6,748 nt of DNA from Propionibacteriaceae bacterium (GCA_027353565.1 DAIEHO010000210.1:1-6748); one strand, 5' to 3'. Shown: positions 1 to 6,748, counted from the first letter of the stretch. The notes: generated from the sequence alone by a model not told the origin. Program-made: numbers and translations.

Positions 1-730
1 AGGGCTTCGTGGTCGGATGGCTCGGGGAGCTCACGTCGTACACGCTGGCTCGCACCGACAACAGGGCCGCGATCACCTGGGCCTTCTGGTTCGAGCTGTC
101 GGCGCTGCCCCAGACGACCTCAGCACCGCCGCTCAGCTCGATGACGATGCTGTCCGGGGTTTCCGCGGTGACGAGCACCGCGCGATCGTGCACCGCCGGC
201 GGCAGAGCCGCCACGACCGTGGCGACGTCGCGACGCAGCCGCTGGTCGTCCCCGCCGCTGATGGACGCCACGACGAGCCCCTTCGGCACGTCCGGGACGG
301 AGGTGTACGCGACCCCGGACGCATCGACGAGGTCGAAGCCGCTGCTGGCGGAGAGCGCGTACACGGCCGTCCGCTCCTTCACCGCGATCCTCACGCCGTG
401 CGGAACGACGCGCGTGACGGTCACCGCAGCGACGGCCTGGAGCTTCTGGACCCGAGCGGCGATGGCCTTCGTGTCGATCCTGGCGAGCGGCGTGCCGAGC
501 GGGACCTGGGCAGCCGCGGTCACGTCGCCGGCGCTGAGCACCGTGGTGCCCGTCACGGACACCGTGGTCGCCGCGAAGGTCGACGAGAAGTACACGGTCC
601 ACAGCGCGGCCGCCGCGACGGCGAGCACAGCCAGGACCGAACCGACCTGGAGGATCCGGCGTCGACGACGCTGCCGCCTCCTGGCCGCGAGCCGCACGGA
701 CGCGTCGACGGTGCGCGGACGGTCAGCCAC
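1..730 (-). CDS. ftsQ: Cell division protein FtsQ (3' end cut by window edge)
   Basis: FtsQ is a single-pass membrane scaffold of the divisome that connects early division proteins with the FtsL/FtsB-type partners and the FtsW/FtsI synthase. I read 243 complete codons from a GTG at 730-728, with no stop before the window edge; base 1 gives a T as the first base of the next codon, so the stop may lie immediately outside. Residues 1-25 are cytoplasmic and basic, with an Arg cluster at 17-25 (RRRQRRRRR). Residues 26-48 form the one transmembrane helix. Residues 57-124 look like a POTRA domain (VSVTGTTVLS, then VKERTAVYAL). The rest is the beta domain, including VVWG at 205-208 and YDVSSPSHP near the end, as in actinobacterial FtsQ. 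The GTG was chosen because GAGG lies 6 bases upstream and the basic tail precedes the helix. The start overlaps the murC stop by 8 bases, so translation is probably coupled. ftsZ is expected next. Confidence 0.9.
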   Translation of the reverse strand, partial: MADRPRTVDASVRLAARRRQRRRRRILQVGSVLAVLAVAAAALWTVYFSSTFAATTVSVTGTTVLSAGDVTAAAQVPLGTPLARIDTKAIAARVQKLQAVAAVTVTRVVPHGVRIAVKERTAVYALSASSGFDLVDASGVAYTSVPDVPKGLVVASISGGDDQRLRRDVATVVAALPPAVHDRAVLVTAETPDSIVIELSGGAEVVWGSADSSNQKAQVIAALLSVRASVYDVSSPSHPTTKP

Positions 731-2132
731 GTCGCGCCTCGAGGAGCCGTGCAAGCGGCGGACCTGCGGTCGTGATGTCGCCTGCACCGAGCGTGAGGAC
801 GAGGTCTCCCTCGTGGGCGATCGCGGCCAGAGCCGTGGGGACGTCTGCGAGGGCCGGCACGTACCGGACGTCGGCGCCGGCCTCCCGCGCCGCTGTCGCG
901 ACCAGCTCGCTCGAGATGCCGGGCATGGGCTCCTCCCGCGCTCCGTACACGTCGGTGAGCATCACGATGTCAGCCGCCGCGAGGGCCCTGCCGAACTCCA
1001 CCGCGAAGTCCCGTGTCCGGCTGTACAGGTGAGGCTGGAAGCACGCGACGACCCGGCCCGTACCGGCGGCTGCCCGCGCCGCCCTCAGGGTCGCGGCGAT
1101 CTCCGTCGGGTGGTGTGCGTAGTCGTCGACGATCCGTACGCCGGCCACCTCGGCGACGAGCTGGAAACGACGCTCCGTACCGGCGAACCGGGCCGCGCCG
1201 TGGAGCAGCAGCTGGGGGTCGAGACCGAGATGGTGACCCACGGCGAACGCGGCCGCAGCGTTGTGCAGGTTGTGGCGCCCGGGAAGCGCCAACCGCAGCT
1301 CGCCCGAACCGCCGGGCCAGGTGAGCGTCGCCCGCGCCGACCCGCTGTCGTCGATGGCGGTCAGCCGGATGTCCGCGCCCTCGCTCTCCCCCACGCTCGT
1401 CACCGGGTTGGGCGAGCCGCGCAGCGCCGCCGCGAGCCGCCTGCAGCCGAGGTCGTCCGCGTCGAGGATGACCGCACGGACCGTACGGGAGATGCAGAAC
1501 TCCACGAAACCGGCGGCGTACGCCTCCGGGGTGAGCCAGTTGTCGAGGTGGTCGGCCTCGATGTTCGTCACCACGGCGACGGTCGTGGGGTACTGCCGGA
1601 AGCTGCCGTCGGACTCGTCGGCCTCGACGACGAAGGTCGACCCGGCGCCGAGATGGGCGCTCGACCCGGACGACTGCAACGGAGCGCCCACCACGTACGA
1701 GGGATCCGCCCCGGCCGCGGTCAGCATCATCGCGGTCATGGCTGACGTCGTCGTCTTGCCATGGGTGCCGCTGATGGAGACGGCTGTACGTCTCAGCATG
1801 AGGGCCGCGAGCGCGGCGCTGCGATGCCACACGAGAAGCCCCTTGTCGCGTGCCGCTGCGAGCTCCGGGTTCGACTCCTTGACCGCGCTGGACACCACGA
1901 CCGTCCGAGCATTGCCGATCTGCTCCGCGCGATGCCCCACGTACGTGCGGATGCCGGCCGCGGCCAGCCTCCGCAGCGCGGGCGAGTCGGCCTGGTCGGA
2001 ACCCGTGACCTCGATGCCGCGTTCCGCGTAGAGCTGGGCGATCCCGCTCATCCCGGCGCCGCCGATCGCGATGAAGTGGACCGGGCCGACGTCGTCGGCG
2101 GGAAGGACGGGGATCGGGTCGACCAGCGTCAT
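723..2132 (-). CDS. murC: UDP-N-acetylmuramate--L-alanine ligase (MurC)
   Basis: MurC is the cytoplasmic ATP-dependent ligase that joins L-Ala to UDP-MurNAc, the first peptide step of peptidoglycan precursor synthesis. The 469-residue product has the normal family length and three domains. The N-terminal UDP-binding domain has HFIAIGGAGMSGIAQ at 19-33. The central ATPase domain has the P-loop GTHGKTTT at 122-129, EADESDGSF at 170-178 and NIEADHLDN at 190-198 (metal and catalytic region). Next come GRHNLHNAAAA at 285-295 and the ERRFQ block at 320-324. The C-terminal domain has DDYAHHPTE at 336-344, FQPHLYSRT at 365-373, DVYGARE at 394-400 and TLGAGDI at 447-453. GTHGK and DYAHHP distinguish it from MurD, MurE and MurF. 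The ATG at 2132-2130 overlaps the murG stop as ATGA, and a GAGG lies 10 bases upstream inside murG. The last codons contain the ribosome site and start codon of ftsQ. No key residue appears to be missing. Confidence 0.97.
   Translation of the reverse strand: MTLVDPIPVLPADDVGPVHFIAIGGAGMSGIAQLYAERGIEVTGSDQADSPALRRLAAAGIRTYVGHRAEQIGNARTVVVSSAVKESNPELAAARDKGLLVWHRSAALAALMLRRTAVSISGTHGKTTTSAMTAMMLTAAGADPSYVVGAPLQSSGSSAHLGAGSTFVVEADESDGSFRQYPTTVAVVTNIEADHLDNWLTPEAYAAGFVEFCISRTVRAVILDADDLGCRRLAAALRGSPNPVTSVGESEGADIRLTAIDDSGSARATLTWPGGSGELRLALPGRHNLHNAAAAFAVGHHLGLDPQLLLHGAARFAGTERRFQLVAEVAGVRIVDDYAHHPTEIAATLRAARAAAGTGRVVACFQPHLYSRTRDFAVEFGRALAAADIVMLTDVYGAREEPMPGISSELVATAAREAGADVRYVPALADVPTALAAIAHEGDLVLTLGAGDITTAGPPLARLLEARRG
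731..740 (-). promoter_or_regulatory. ftsQ ribosome binding site inside the murC 3' end
   Basis: On the minus strand GAGG at 740-737 precedes the GTG at 730 by 6 bases. It lies in the last codons of murC (Leu-Glu-Ala-Arg-Arg-Gly), so ribosomes ending murC are already on the ftsQ start. This decides the ftsQ start in favour of GTG 730 over the in-frame GTG at codon 12. Confidence 0.7.
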
Positions 2133-3223
2133 CGCCGCACCGCCTCGAGGACGATGGCAGCGACGCGCTGTGCGGCGTCCGCAGGAACGATTCCCTGACC
2201 CGCAGCCGCCATCCGGGACAGCACCTCGGGGTGCTGGATGATCCGCAGGACCTCGGCCGTCAGCTTCCCCGGCGTGAGGTCGCGGTCCTGGATCAGGACG
2301 CAGCCCCCGGCCTCGACCAGGGACGTCGCGTTACGCGCCTGCTCGCCGTTGCCGTGCGGCAGGGGCACGAAGATCCCGGGCAGGCCGACGATGGCCGTCT
2401 CGACCACTGTTCCGGCACCCGACCGGCCCACCATGAGGTCGGCTGCGGCGTACGCGCGCTCCATCTGGTTCACGTAGGCCACCGGCTCGTACACGGCGCC
2501 CGCGTTCACATCCGTACGGGCGAAGGTCGTGGGCGTCATGTTCTTGGGTCCGAGCACATGGAGGATCGAGACCCCCGCCGCCAGCAGGGCTGCCATTGCC
2601 TCGTCGACGGCACGGTTGATGCTCGCGGCCCCCTGGGACCCGCCGCTGACTAGGAGCACGGGGCCGGTGGTCGGCAGCCCGAACTCGCGCCGGGCGACCT
2701 CGCGCAGAGCAGGCCGGTCCAGCTGGGAGATCGCCGCACGTACGGGCAGCCCCACGTACTCCGCCTTCGGGAGCGGCGTGCCGGGGAACGAGACGCAGAC
2801 TCGCGTCGCGACGCGCGCGGCGACCCGGTTGGCGAGGCCCGGCAGCGGGTTCTGCTCGTGGACGACGACGGGGATCCTCATCGAGCTCGCGGCGAGGTAC
2901 ACCGGCAAGGACGCGTACCCACCGAAGCCCACCACGACCTGGGCCCCGTGCCTCCTGAGCACCCTGCGTGCCGCAACGACGGCACCAGCCAGCCGGCCCG
3001 GCATGGTCAGGAGGTCGAGGTTCAGGGCCCGCGGGAACGGGACGGCGGGAACGAACGTCAGGTCCAGGCCGGCCTGCGGGACGACCGTCGACTCGATCCC
3101 CTTCGGCGTGCCGACACAGGCCAGCGTGACGCCCGGTTCGGCGGCGCGGAGGGCCTCCGCGGTCGCGACCATGGGCGAGATGTGCCCTGCCGATCCGCCA
3201 CCGGCGAGGATGATGCTGACCAC
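2129..3223 (-). CDS. murG: Lipid II synthase, UDP-GlcNAc transferase (MurG)
   Basis: MurG is the membrane-associated GT-B glycosyltransferase (family GT28) that moves GlcNAc from UDP-GlcNAc to lipid I on the inner face of the membrane, giving lipid II. The 364-residue product has the usual length. The N-terminal acceptor domain has the first glycine loop GGGSAGHISP at 8-17, with the conserved His14. It also has VGFGGYAS at 98-105 and HEQNPLPGLAN at 122-132. The C-terminal donor domain has the second loop VSGGSQGA at 192-199, GRSGAGTVVE at 266-275 (Glu275 fits the ribose-binding Glu) and PLPHGNGEQARNA at 287-299. The loop has Ser where many family members have Thr, a mild change I believe is common in actinobacteria. 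The start is GTG at 3223-3221, chosen because a perfect AGGAGG ends 5 bases upstream and the first residues lead straight into the beta strand before the glycine loop. It lies 9 bases after ftsW and overlaps murC by 4 bases. Confidence 0.97.
   Translation of the reverse strand: MVSIILAGGGSAGHISPMVATAEALRAAEPGVTLACVGTPKGIESTVVPQAGLDLTFVPAVPFPRALNLDLLTMPGRLAGAVVAARRVLRRHGAQVVVGFGGYASLPVYLAASSMRIPVVVHEQNPLPGLANRVAARVATRVCVSFPGTPLPKAEYVGLPVRAAISQLDRPALREVARREFGLPTTGPVLLVSGGSQGAASINRAVDEAMAALLAAGVSILHVLGPKNMTPTTFARTDVNAGAVYEPVAYVNQMERAYAAADLMVGRSGAGTVVETAIVGLPGIFVPLPHGNGEQARNATSLVEAGGCVLIQDRDLTPGKLTAEVLRIIQHPEVLSRMAAAGQGIVPADAAQRVAAIVLEAVRR
2133..2146 (-). promoter_or_regulatory. murC ribosome binding site inside the murG 3' end
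   Basis: GAGG at 2146-2143 precedes the murC ATG by 10 bases, a slightly long spacing. It sits in the final murG codons (Leu-Glu-Ala-Val-Arg-Arg). The murG stop and murC start overlap as ATGA, so re-initiation by terminating ribosomes is likely. Confidence 0.6.
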
Positions 3224-3235
3224 GCCGACCTCCTA
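3224..3235 (-). promoter_or_regulatory. murG ribosome binding site overlapping the ftsW stop
   Basis: A perfect AGGAGG at 3234-3229 precedes the murG GTG by 5 bases and is the strongest such site in the window. Its first two bases are the last two of the ftsW TAG stop (3235-3233). The site decides the GTG start of murG. Confidence 0.8.
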
Positions 3236-4477
3236 GCCCCGTCCGTCCACCACCGCGGTGACGCGTGCCTCAGTGGCACTGCGACGCCGAGCCAGCACCT
3301 TACGTGCTGCGGGCTCCTGCCGCGCGCAGGACACGAGCAGTCCCACGGCGGCCATGGTGGCCAGCATGCTTGAGCCACCGTACGAGACGAACGGGAGCGT
3401 GACACCGACGACCGGCAGAAGCCGGAGCACGACGGCCATGTTGAGCGCTGCCTGGATGAGGAACCAGGCGCCGATGCCGGCGGAGACGTGGCGGCAGAAC
3501 GAGTCGTCCGAGCGGGCGGCGATACGGAACGCGGTCGCGACAAGGACCGCGAACAGCCCGATGACGACGATCGTGCCGACGAGCCCGAGCTCCTCGCCGA
3601 TGACCGCCAGCACGTAGTCGGAGTGGGCCTCGACGAGCATGCCCCACTTCTGCCTGGAGTTCCCCAGTCCGACCCCCCACCAGCCTCCCGACGCCAGTGC
3701 GAAGATCGCCCGGATCGGCTGGTCGTTGATGCCCTGGGTGTCGGTCGTCGGGTGGAGGAACCCCACGATGCGGTTCATGCGGTTCGGGGAGAAGACGGTC
3801 ATCCCTGCGATGAGCACCCCGGCGACGCCGGCACCGCCGAGCAGGAGCCGTAAGGGCGCCCCCGCGAGGAACAGCACCAGGCTGATCATCAGCGCGAGCA
3901 CGATGGCGGTTCCGACATCCCCCTGCAGCAGGACCAGGCCGACGATCATGCCCGCGAACGCGAGGTACGGAACCAGCTCCTTGGGCCTTCCGAGCAGCTT
4001 CTCCTTGCGCGTGAGCTGGTCGGCTCCCCACAGCAGGATCGTCAGCTTGGCGAACTCCGAGGGCTGAAGCCGGGTCCACGCGAAGCCGAACTGCACCCAG
4101 TTCCGGTTGCCGTTCACGGTCACGCCCAGCGGCGTGAACGTGAGCACGAGCAGGATGATCGTGCCGACCATGGCCGGCCAGCAGATCGACCGCAGCGTGC
4201 GCGGCGACAGCCGTGCCAGGATCCATGTGAGGCCGAGCCCGATCGCGAGGAAGACCATCTGGCGCTTGGCGTAGTAGTACGGGTCGGAGTAGACCACTTC
4301 TGCGTACACGCTCGACGCCGAGAGCACCATGATCACCCCGAGCCCCGTCAGGAGGCCGGTCGTCGTGAGCACCAGGTACAGGCTCGCCAGTGGCGTGTCG
4401 AGCGCATGGCGTATCAGGCCCTTGGCGTGAGCGCCTGATGAGGTGGGAACCGTCCTGGGGGAAGTGAGGACAGGCAT
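3233..4477 (-). CDS. ftsW: Septal peptidoglycan glycosyltransferase FtsW (SEDS family)
   Basis: FtsW is the SEDS polymerase that builds septal glycan strands from lipid II and works as a pair with a class B PBP (FtsI). The 414-residue product is a polytopic membrane protein; I see about ten hydrophobic segments, beginning near residue 33 and ending near 384. Family blocks are NWVQFGFAWTRLQPSEFAKL at 126-145, LLQGDVGTAIVLALM at 183-197, GINDQPIRAIFALASGGWWG at 249-268, EAHSDYVLAVIGEELGLVG at 283-301 and PVVGVTLPFVSYGGSSM at 355-371. Asp287 in the SDY motif matches the essential Asp of SEDS polymerases, and PFVSYGGSS is a signature of the family. The N-terminal tail of about 30 residues and the basic C-terminal tail from 385 should be cytoplasmic. 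FtsW is preferred over RodA because the gene sits between murD and murG in the division cluster. The ATG at 4477-4475 follows murD by 9 bases, with GAGGT 6 bases upstream overlapping the murD stop. Confidence 0.96.
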   Translation of the reverse strand: MPVLTSPRTVPTSSGAHAKGLIRHALDTPLASLYLVLTTTGLLTGLGVIMVLSASSVYAEVVYSDPYYYAKRQMVFLAIGLGLTWILARLSPRTLRSICWPAMVGTIILLVLTFTPLGVTVNGNRNWVQFGFAWTRLQPSEFAKLTILLWGADQLTRKEKLLGRPKELVPYLAFAGMIVGLVLLQGDVGTAIVLALMISLVLFLAGAPLRLLLGGAGVAGVLIAGMTVFSPNRMNRIVGFLHPTTDTQGINDQPIRAIFALASGGWWGVGLGNSRQKWGMLVEAHSDYVLAVIGEELGLVGTIVVIGLFAVLVATAFRIAARSDDSFCRHVSAGIGAWFLIQAALNMAVVLRLLPVVGVTLPFVSYGGSSMLATMAAVGLLVSCARQEPAARKVLARRRSATEARVTAVVDGRG

Positions 4478-4489
4478 ACGGCGACCTCA
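4478..4489 (-). promoter_or_regulatory. ftsW ribosome binding site overlapping the murD stop
   Basis: GAGGT at 4488-4484 precedes the ftsW ATG by 6 bases, and its first two bases belong to the murD TGA stop (4489-4487). The arrangement matches the ftsW-murG junction: stop codon built into the ribosome site, then a 9-base gap to the start. Confidence 0.75.
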
Positions 4490-5965
4490 GCCGGTTTCGT
4501 GAACGTGTCTGACGGCGGCCGCGAACGCGTCGCCCCTGGCGTCATAGCCCGAGTACATGTCCTTCGAGGCGCAGCCGGGCGCGAGCAGGACGGTGTCACC
4601 CGGTCGAGCCAGGGAGCGCGCAGCGCGTACCACCTCGTCCATCGCCCCAGTGTCCTGTCTGTCGACGACGATGACGGGGACCTCGGGCGCGTGTCGGGCG
4701 AGGGCCTCGCGGATGTGCTCGCGGTCCACGCCGAGGAGCACCACACCACGGAGTCGCTCCTTGTGGCGGGCGATCAGGTCGTCGAACGAGGTGTTCTTCG
4801 CCTGCCCTCCGGCGATCCACACGACCGACGAGAACGCCCGCAACGAGCTGTCCGCGGCGTGCGGGTTCGTGGCCTTGGAGTCGTCCACCCAGGTGATCCC
4901 GCCGCCTTCGGCGACGGTCTGGATCCGGTGGCCGCCGATCGTCAGCGACCGCAGGCCCTGGGACACGGCTGCCGGCGACACGCCGAACGACCGGGCCAGT
5001 GCCGCGGCAGCCAGGGCGTTCGCGATGTTGTGGGGAGCGTTGGGGACGACGTCGGACACCTTGGCGACCTCGATCGCCGAGTCGCGGCGCTGCGGGATGA
5101 AGGCACGGTCGACGAGCAGGTCGTCGACGACGCCGAGCATCGAGACCGCGGGGACGCCCGTGGTGAAGCCGATGGCGCGCGCACCGTCGGTGACGTCGGC
5201 CTCCTCGACCATCTTCTCCGTCGCGGGCGCTTCGGCGTTGTACACGCACGAGTGCGTGACGCCGGTGTAGATGCGGGCCTTGTCCGCCCGGTAGGCGTCC
5301 ATGGGCTCGGCGAGCTCCGACCAGTCGACGCTGTCGGCGTACCACTCCAGGTGGTCCTGCTCGACGTTCAGCACAGCGGCGGAGTGGAGGGCCAGCGAGT
5401 GCGTCCAGTGGAGCTGGAAGCTCGAGAGCTCCACCGCGTACACGTCGTACGCGACGTCGTCGGCCATGGCTTCGAGGACCGGTCGACCGATGTTGCCGAC
5501 GGCTGCTGCCTTGTGGCCGGCGGCGAGGAGGATCGACTCGAGCATCTGCGTCGTCGTGGTCTTGCCGTTCGTACCTGTGACAGCGAGCCACGGCACGACC
5601 CGGTCGGGCTGCTGGAGCCGCCACGCGAGCTCGACATCGCCCCAGACCGGGATCCCCCGCCGCGCGGCGTCGGCCAGGACGGGTGATGACGGCCGGGCGC
5701 CCGGTGACGTGATGACGAGGTCGGTGCCCGCGGGCAGGACAGCCGGCGCGTCAGGACCCAGGAGCACCGTCGCGCCGAGAACCTCGAGCATGGTGCCCGC
5801 CTCGGCGAGCGCAGCCGACGTCGCGGACTCGACCACCACGACGGAGGCCCCGCGCGACAGCATCGCGTCCGCCGCCGCGACGCCCGAGCGTCCCAGGCCG
5901 AGGACCAGGACGGTCGCCTCGTGCCACGGGGACGAGCCGTCAGCCTGGTCGAGCCAACCGATCAC
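4487..5965 (-). CDS. murD: UDP-MurNAc-L-Ala--D-glutamate ligase (MurD)
   Basis: MurD is the cytoplasmic ATP-dependent ligase that adds D-Glu to UDP-MurNAc-L-Ala. The product is 492 residues from a GTG at 5965-5963, longer than E. coli MurD (about 438) but reasonable for actinobacteria. The N-terminal UDP-binding domain has [15 protein letters not shown] at 21-35. The ATPase domain has the P-loop GTNGKTTTT at 131-139 (Lys135), AVGNIGRP at 155-162, VELSSFQL at 178-185 (Glu179), [11 protein letters not shown] at 199-209 (His205) and YRADKARIY at 225-233. Lys229 is the likely carbamylated lysine. [15 protein letters not shown] is at 309-323. The C-terminal domain has [10 protein letters not shown] at 361-370 and [19 protein letters not shown] at 460-478. 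ELSSFQL and DDSKATN are diagnostic for MurD. The GTG overlaps the mraY stop as GTGA; the ribosome site is weak (GGGTGG inside mraY), so translation may depend on ribosomes finishing mraY. The next in-frame ATG (Met35) would remove the nucleotide loop. His205 and Lys229 are 9 residues further apart than in E. coli. Confidence 0.97.
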   Translation of the reverse strand: MIGWLDQADGSSPWHEATVLVLGLGRSGVAAADAMLSRGASVVVVESATSAALAEAGTMLEVLGATVLLGPDAPAVLPAGTDLVITSPGARPSSPVLADAARRGIPVWGDVELAWRLQQPDRVVPWLAVTGTNGKTTTTQMLESILLAAGHKAAAVGNIGRPVLEAMADDVAYDVYAVELSSFQLHWTHSLALHSAAVLNVEQDHLEWYADSVDWSELAEPMDAYRADKARIYTGVTHSCVYNAEAPATEKMVEEADVTDGARAIGFTTGVPAVSMLGVVDDLLVDRAFIPQRRDSAIEVAKVSDVVPNAPHNIANALAAAALARSFGVSPAAVSQGLRSLTIGGHRIQTVAEGGGITWVDDSKATNPHAADSSLRAFSSVVWIAGGQAKNTSFDDLIARHKERLRGVVLLGVDREHIREALARHAPEVPVIVVDRQDTGAMDEVVRAARSLARPGDTVLLAPGCASKDMYSGYDARGDAFAAAVRHVHETG

Positions 5966-6748
5966 TGGGCCGCCACCCACTCGGTGTAGAACATCCCCAT
6001 CCCCATGGCCACGGCAAGGCCGCACAGGATCCACATCCGGACGACCACGGTGATCTCGCCCCACCCGAGTGCCTCGAAGTGGTGGTGCATCGGTGCCATC
6101 CGCCAGAGACGTTTCCCCTTGGTGATCTTGAAGTAGCCCACCTGCGTGACCACGGACAGGCTCTCGAGGACGAACATCGCGCCGAGGACGGCGCTCAGCA
6201 GCTCGGTGCGCGACATGATCGCGAGCGCTGCCACGCCGCCGCCGAGGGCCAGGGAGCCGGTGTCGCCCATGAAGATCTTCGCCGGGTTCGCGTTCCACCA
6301 GAGGAAGCCGAACAGCGCACCGGCCACGGCGATCGCGAACAGCGCAAGGTCTGACGGGTTGCGCACCTCGTAGCAGCGAGGGCCGATCGTCGACGCCCGA
6401 CCGCACCACTGCCCCGACTGCCAGACGTTGAGGATCACGTACGCGGCGAAGACCATCGTCGCCACCCCCGACAGCAGGCCGTCCAGACCGTCAGTGAGGT
6501 TCGACCCGTTGCTGAAGGACGCGATGATGAACATCATCCACACCACCGCGATGACGGCCGGCAGCGCGAGTCCCGGGATGTCGCGAAGGAACGACACGGC
6601 GCTGGACGCGGGGGTCACCCCACGCCGGTCGGGGAACCTCAGGCTGAGGACGGCGAAGATGAGCCCGATCACCCCCTGAAGGATGAGCTTCGCCTTGCCG
6701 TTGAGACCCAGCGAGCGTGCGCGTCGGATCTTCGTCCAGTCGTCGAGG
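5962..6748 (-). CDS. mraY: Phospho-MurNAc-pentapeptide transferase MraY (5' end cut by window edge)
   Basis: MraY is the integral membrane enzyme that transfers phospho-MurNAc-pentapeptide from the UMP carrier to undecaprenyl phosphate, giving lipid I. The reading frame is open from the window edge; 261 codons plus the TGA stop at 5964-5962 are visible. A full protein is about 360 residues, so roughly the first 100 are missing. Visible residues start at LDDWTKIRR, holding the conserved Asp pair at visible positions 2-3. RSLGL is at 11-15, [15 protein letters not shown] at 80-94 (catalytic Asp region), [17 protein letters not shown] at 154-170 and [14 protein letters not shown] at 218-231, the His motif found in MraY but not in WecA-type relatives. 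About seven hydrophobic segments separate these cytoplasmic blocks, ending with one at 236-255. An internal GTG at 6672 is not the start, because conserved MraY sequence continues upstream of it in frame. The stop overlaps the GTG of murD. murF and murE are expected upstream. Confidence 0.96.
   Translation of the reverse strand, partial: LDDWTKIRRARSLGLNGKAKLILQGVIGLIFAVLSLRFPDRRGVTPASSAVSFLRDIPGLALPAVIAVVWMMFIIASFSNGSNLTDGLDGLLSGVATMVFAAYVILNVWQSGQWCGRASTIGPRCYEVRNPSDLALFAIAVAGALFGFLWWNANPAKIFMGDTGSLALGGGVAALAIMSRTELLSAVLGAMFVLESLSVVTQVGYFKITKGKRLWRMAPMHHHFEALGWGEITVVVRMWILCGLAVAMGMGMFYTEWVAAQ

Noticed and set aside
9..1745. A 578-codon plus-strand open frame across ftsQ and murC
   Set aside because: It is antisense to two clearly recognised genes, and its product is low-complexity, Arg/Thr/Ala-rich and matches no family I know. 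Long antisense open frames are common in very high G+C genomes.
970..1830. A 286-codon minus-strand open frame inside murC in another frame
   Set aside because: It is an out-of-frame shadow of murC with an Arg-rich product, and murC itself is intact with every family motif.
3233..4477. Possibility that the SEDS gene is rodA rather than ftsW
   Set aside because: Its place between murD and murG in the division cluster is typical of ftsW. Actinobacterial rodA usually sits elsewhere with a PBP gene and kinase genes.
4499..5686. A 395-codon plus-strand open frame across murD
   Set aside because: It lies antisense to murD, its product is dominated by Val, Arg, Gly and Asp, and it has no recognisable motif. 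It is a by-product of murD codon bias.
5966..6409. Upstream extension of the murD frame into mraY (open back to 6409)
   Set aside because: The extension overlaps conserved mraY sequence and reads as Arg/Asp-rich nonsense. MurD homology begins at the GTG at 5965, where family-like sequence (IGWLDQADG) starts.
1..6748. Search for a hidden mobile element, CRISPR array, toxin-antitoxin pair, riboswitch or terminator
   Set aside because: The window is covered by six co-oriented essential-type genes with gaps of at most 9 bases. I saw no direct repeats, no array spacing and no hairpin followed by a T run.

Overview
This window is a stretch of a bacterial division and cell wall (dcw) gene cluster, read entirely on the minus strand. 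In transcription order (right to left) it carries mraY (5' end cut by the window), murD, ftsW, murG, murC and ftsQ (3' end cut by the window, probably by only a few bases). The very high G+C content, the frequent GTG starts, the gene order mraY-murD-ftsW-murG-murC-ftsQ and the protein wording (for example the MurG nucleotide loop GGGSAGHI, the FtsW block around EAHSDY, and the Arg-rich single-pass FtsQ) point to a high-G+C Gram-positive actinomycete. A placement near the Propionibacteriales or Micrococcales is a guess and was not tested.

Layout: 5962-6748 holds the C-terminal 261 residues of MraY. 4487-5965 is MurD (492 aa, GTG start). 3233-4477 is FtsW (414 aa). 2129-3223 is MurG (364 aa, GTG start). 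723-2132 is MurC (469 aa). 1-730 is FtsQ (243 codons visible, GTG start). There is no intergenic space longer than 9 bases. The boundaries are, in order, a 4-base overlap (GTGA), a 9-base gap, a 9-base gap, a 4-base overlap (ATGA) and an 8-base overlap. I see no RNA gene, mobile element, CRISPR array, terminator or convincing internal promoter.

How the genes work together: MurC and MurD add L-Ala and D-Glu to UDP-MurNAc in the cytoplasm. MraY moves the finished phospho-MurNAc-pentapeptide onto undecaprenyl phosphate to make lipid I. MurG adds GlcNAc to make lipid II. FtsW is the septal SEDS glycan polymerase that uses lipid II, and FtsQ is the divisome scaffold that, with FtsL/FtsB-type partners, is linked to FtsW/FtsI activation. 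MurE, MurF and FtsI are expected upstream and FtsZ downstream, outside the window.

I found no undescribed system. All six genes are intact over the visible range and keep the family active-site residues I could check. The observations worth a second look are small ones: the gene-junction architecture, a shared 11-base block at two junctions, a 9-residue insertion in MurD next to its catalytic lysine, and an excess of the palindrome CGTACG concentrated in murC and murG.
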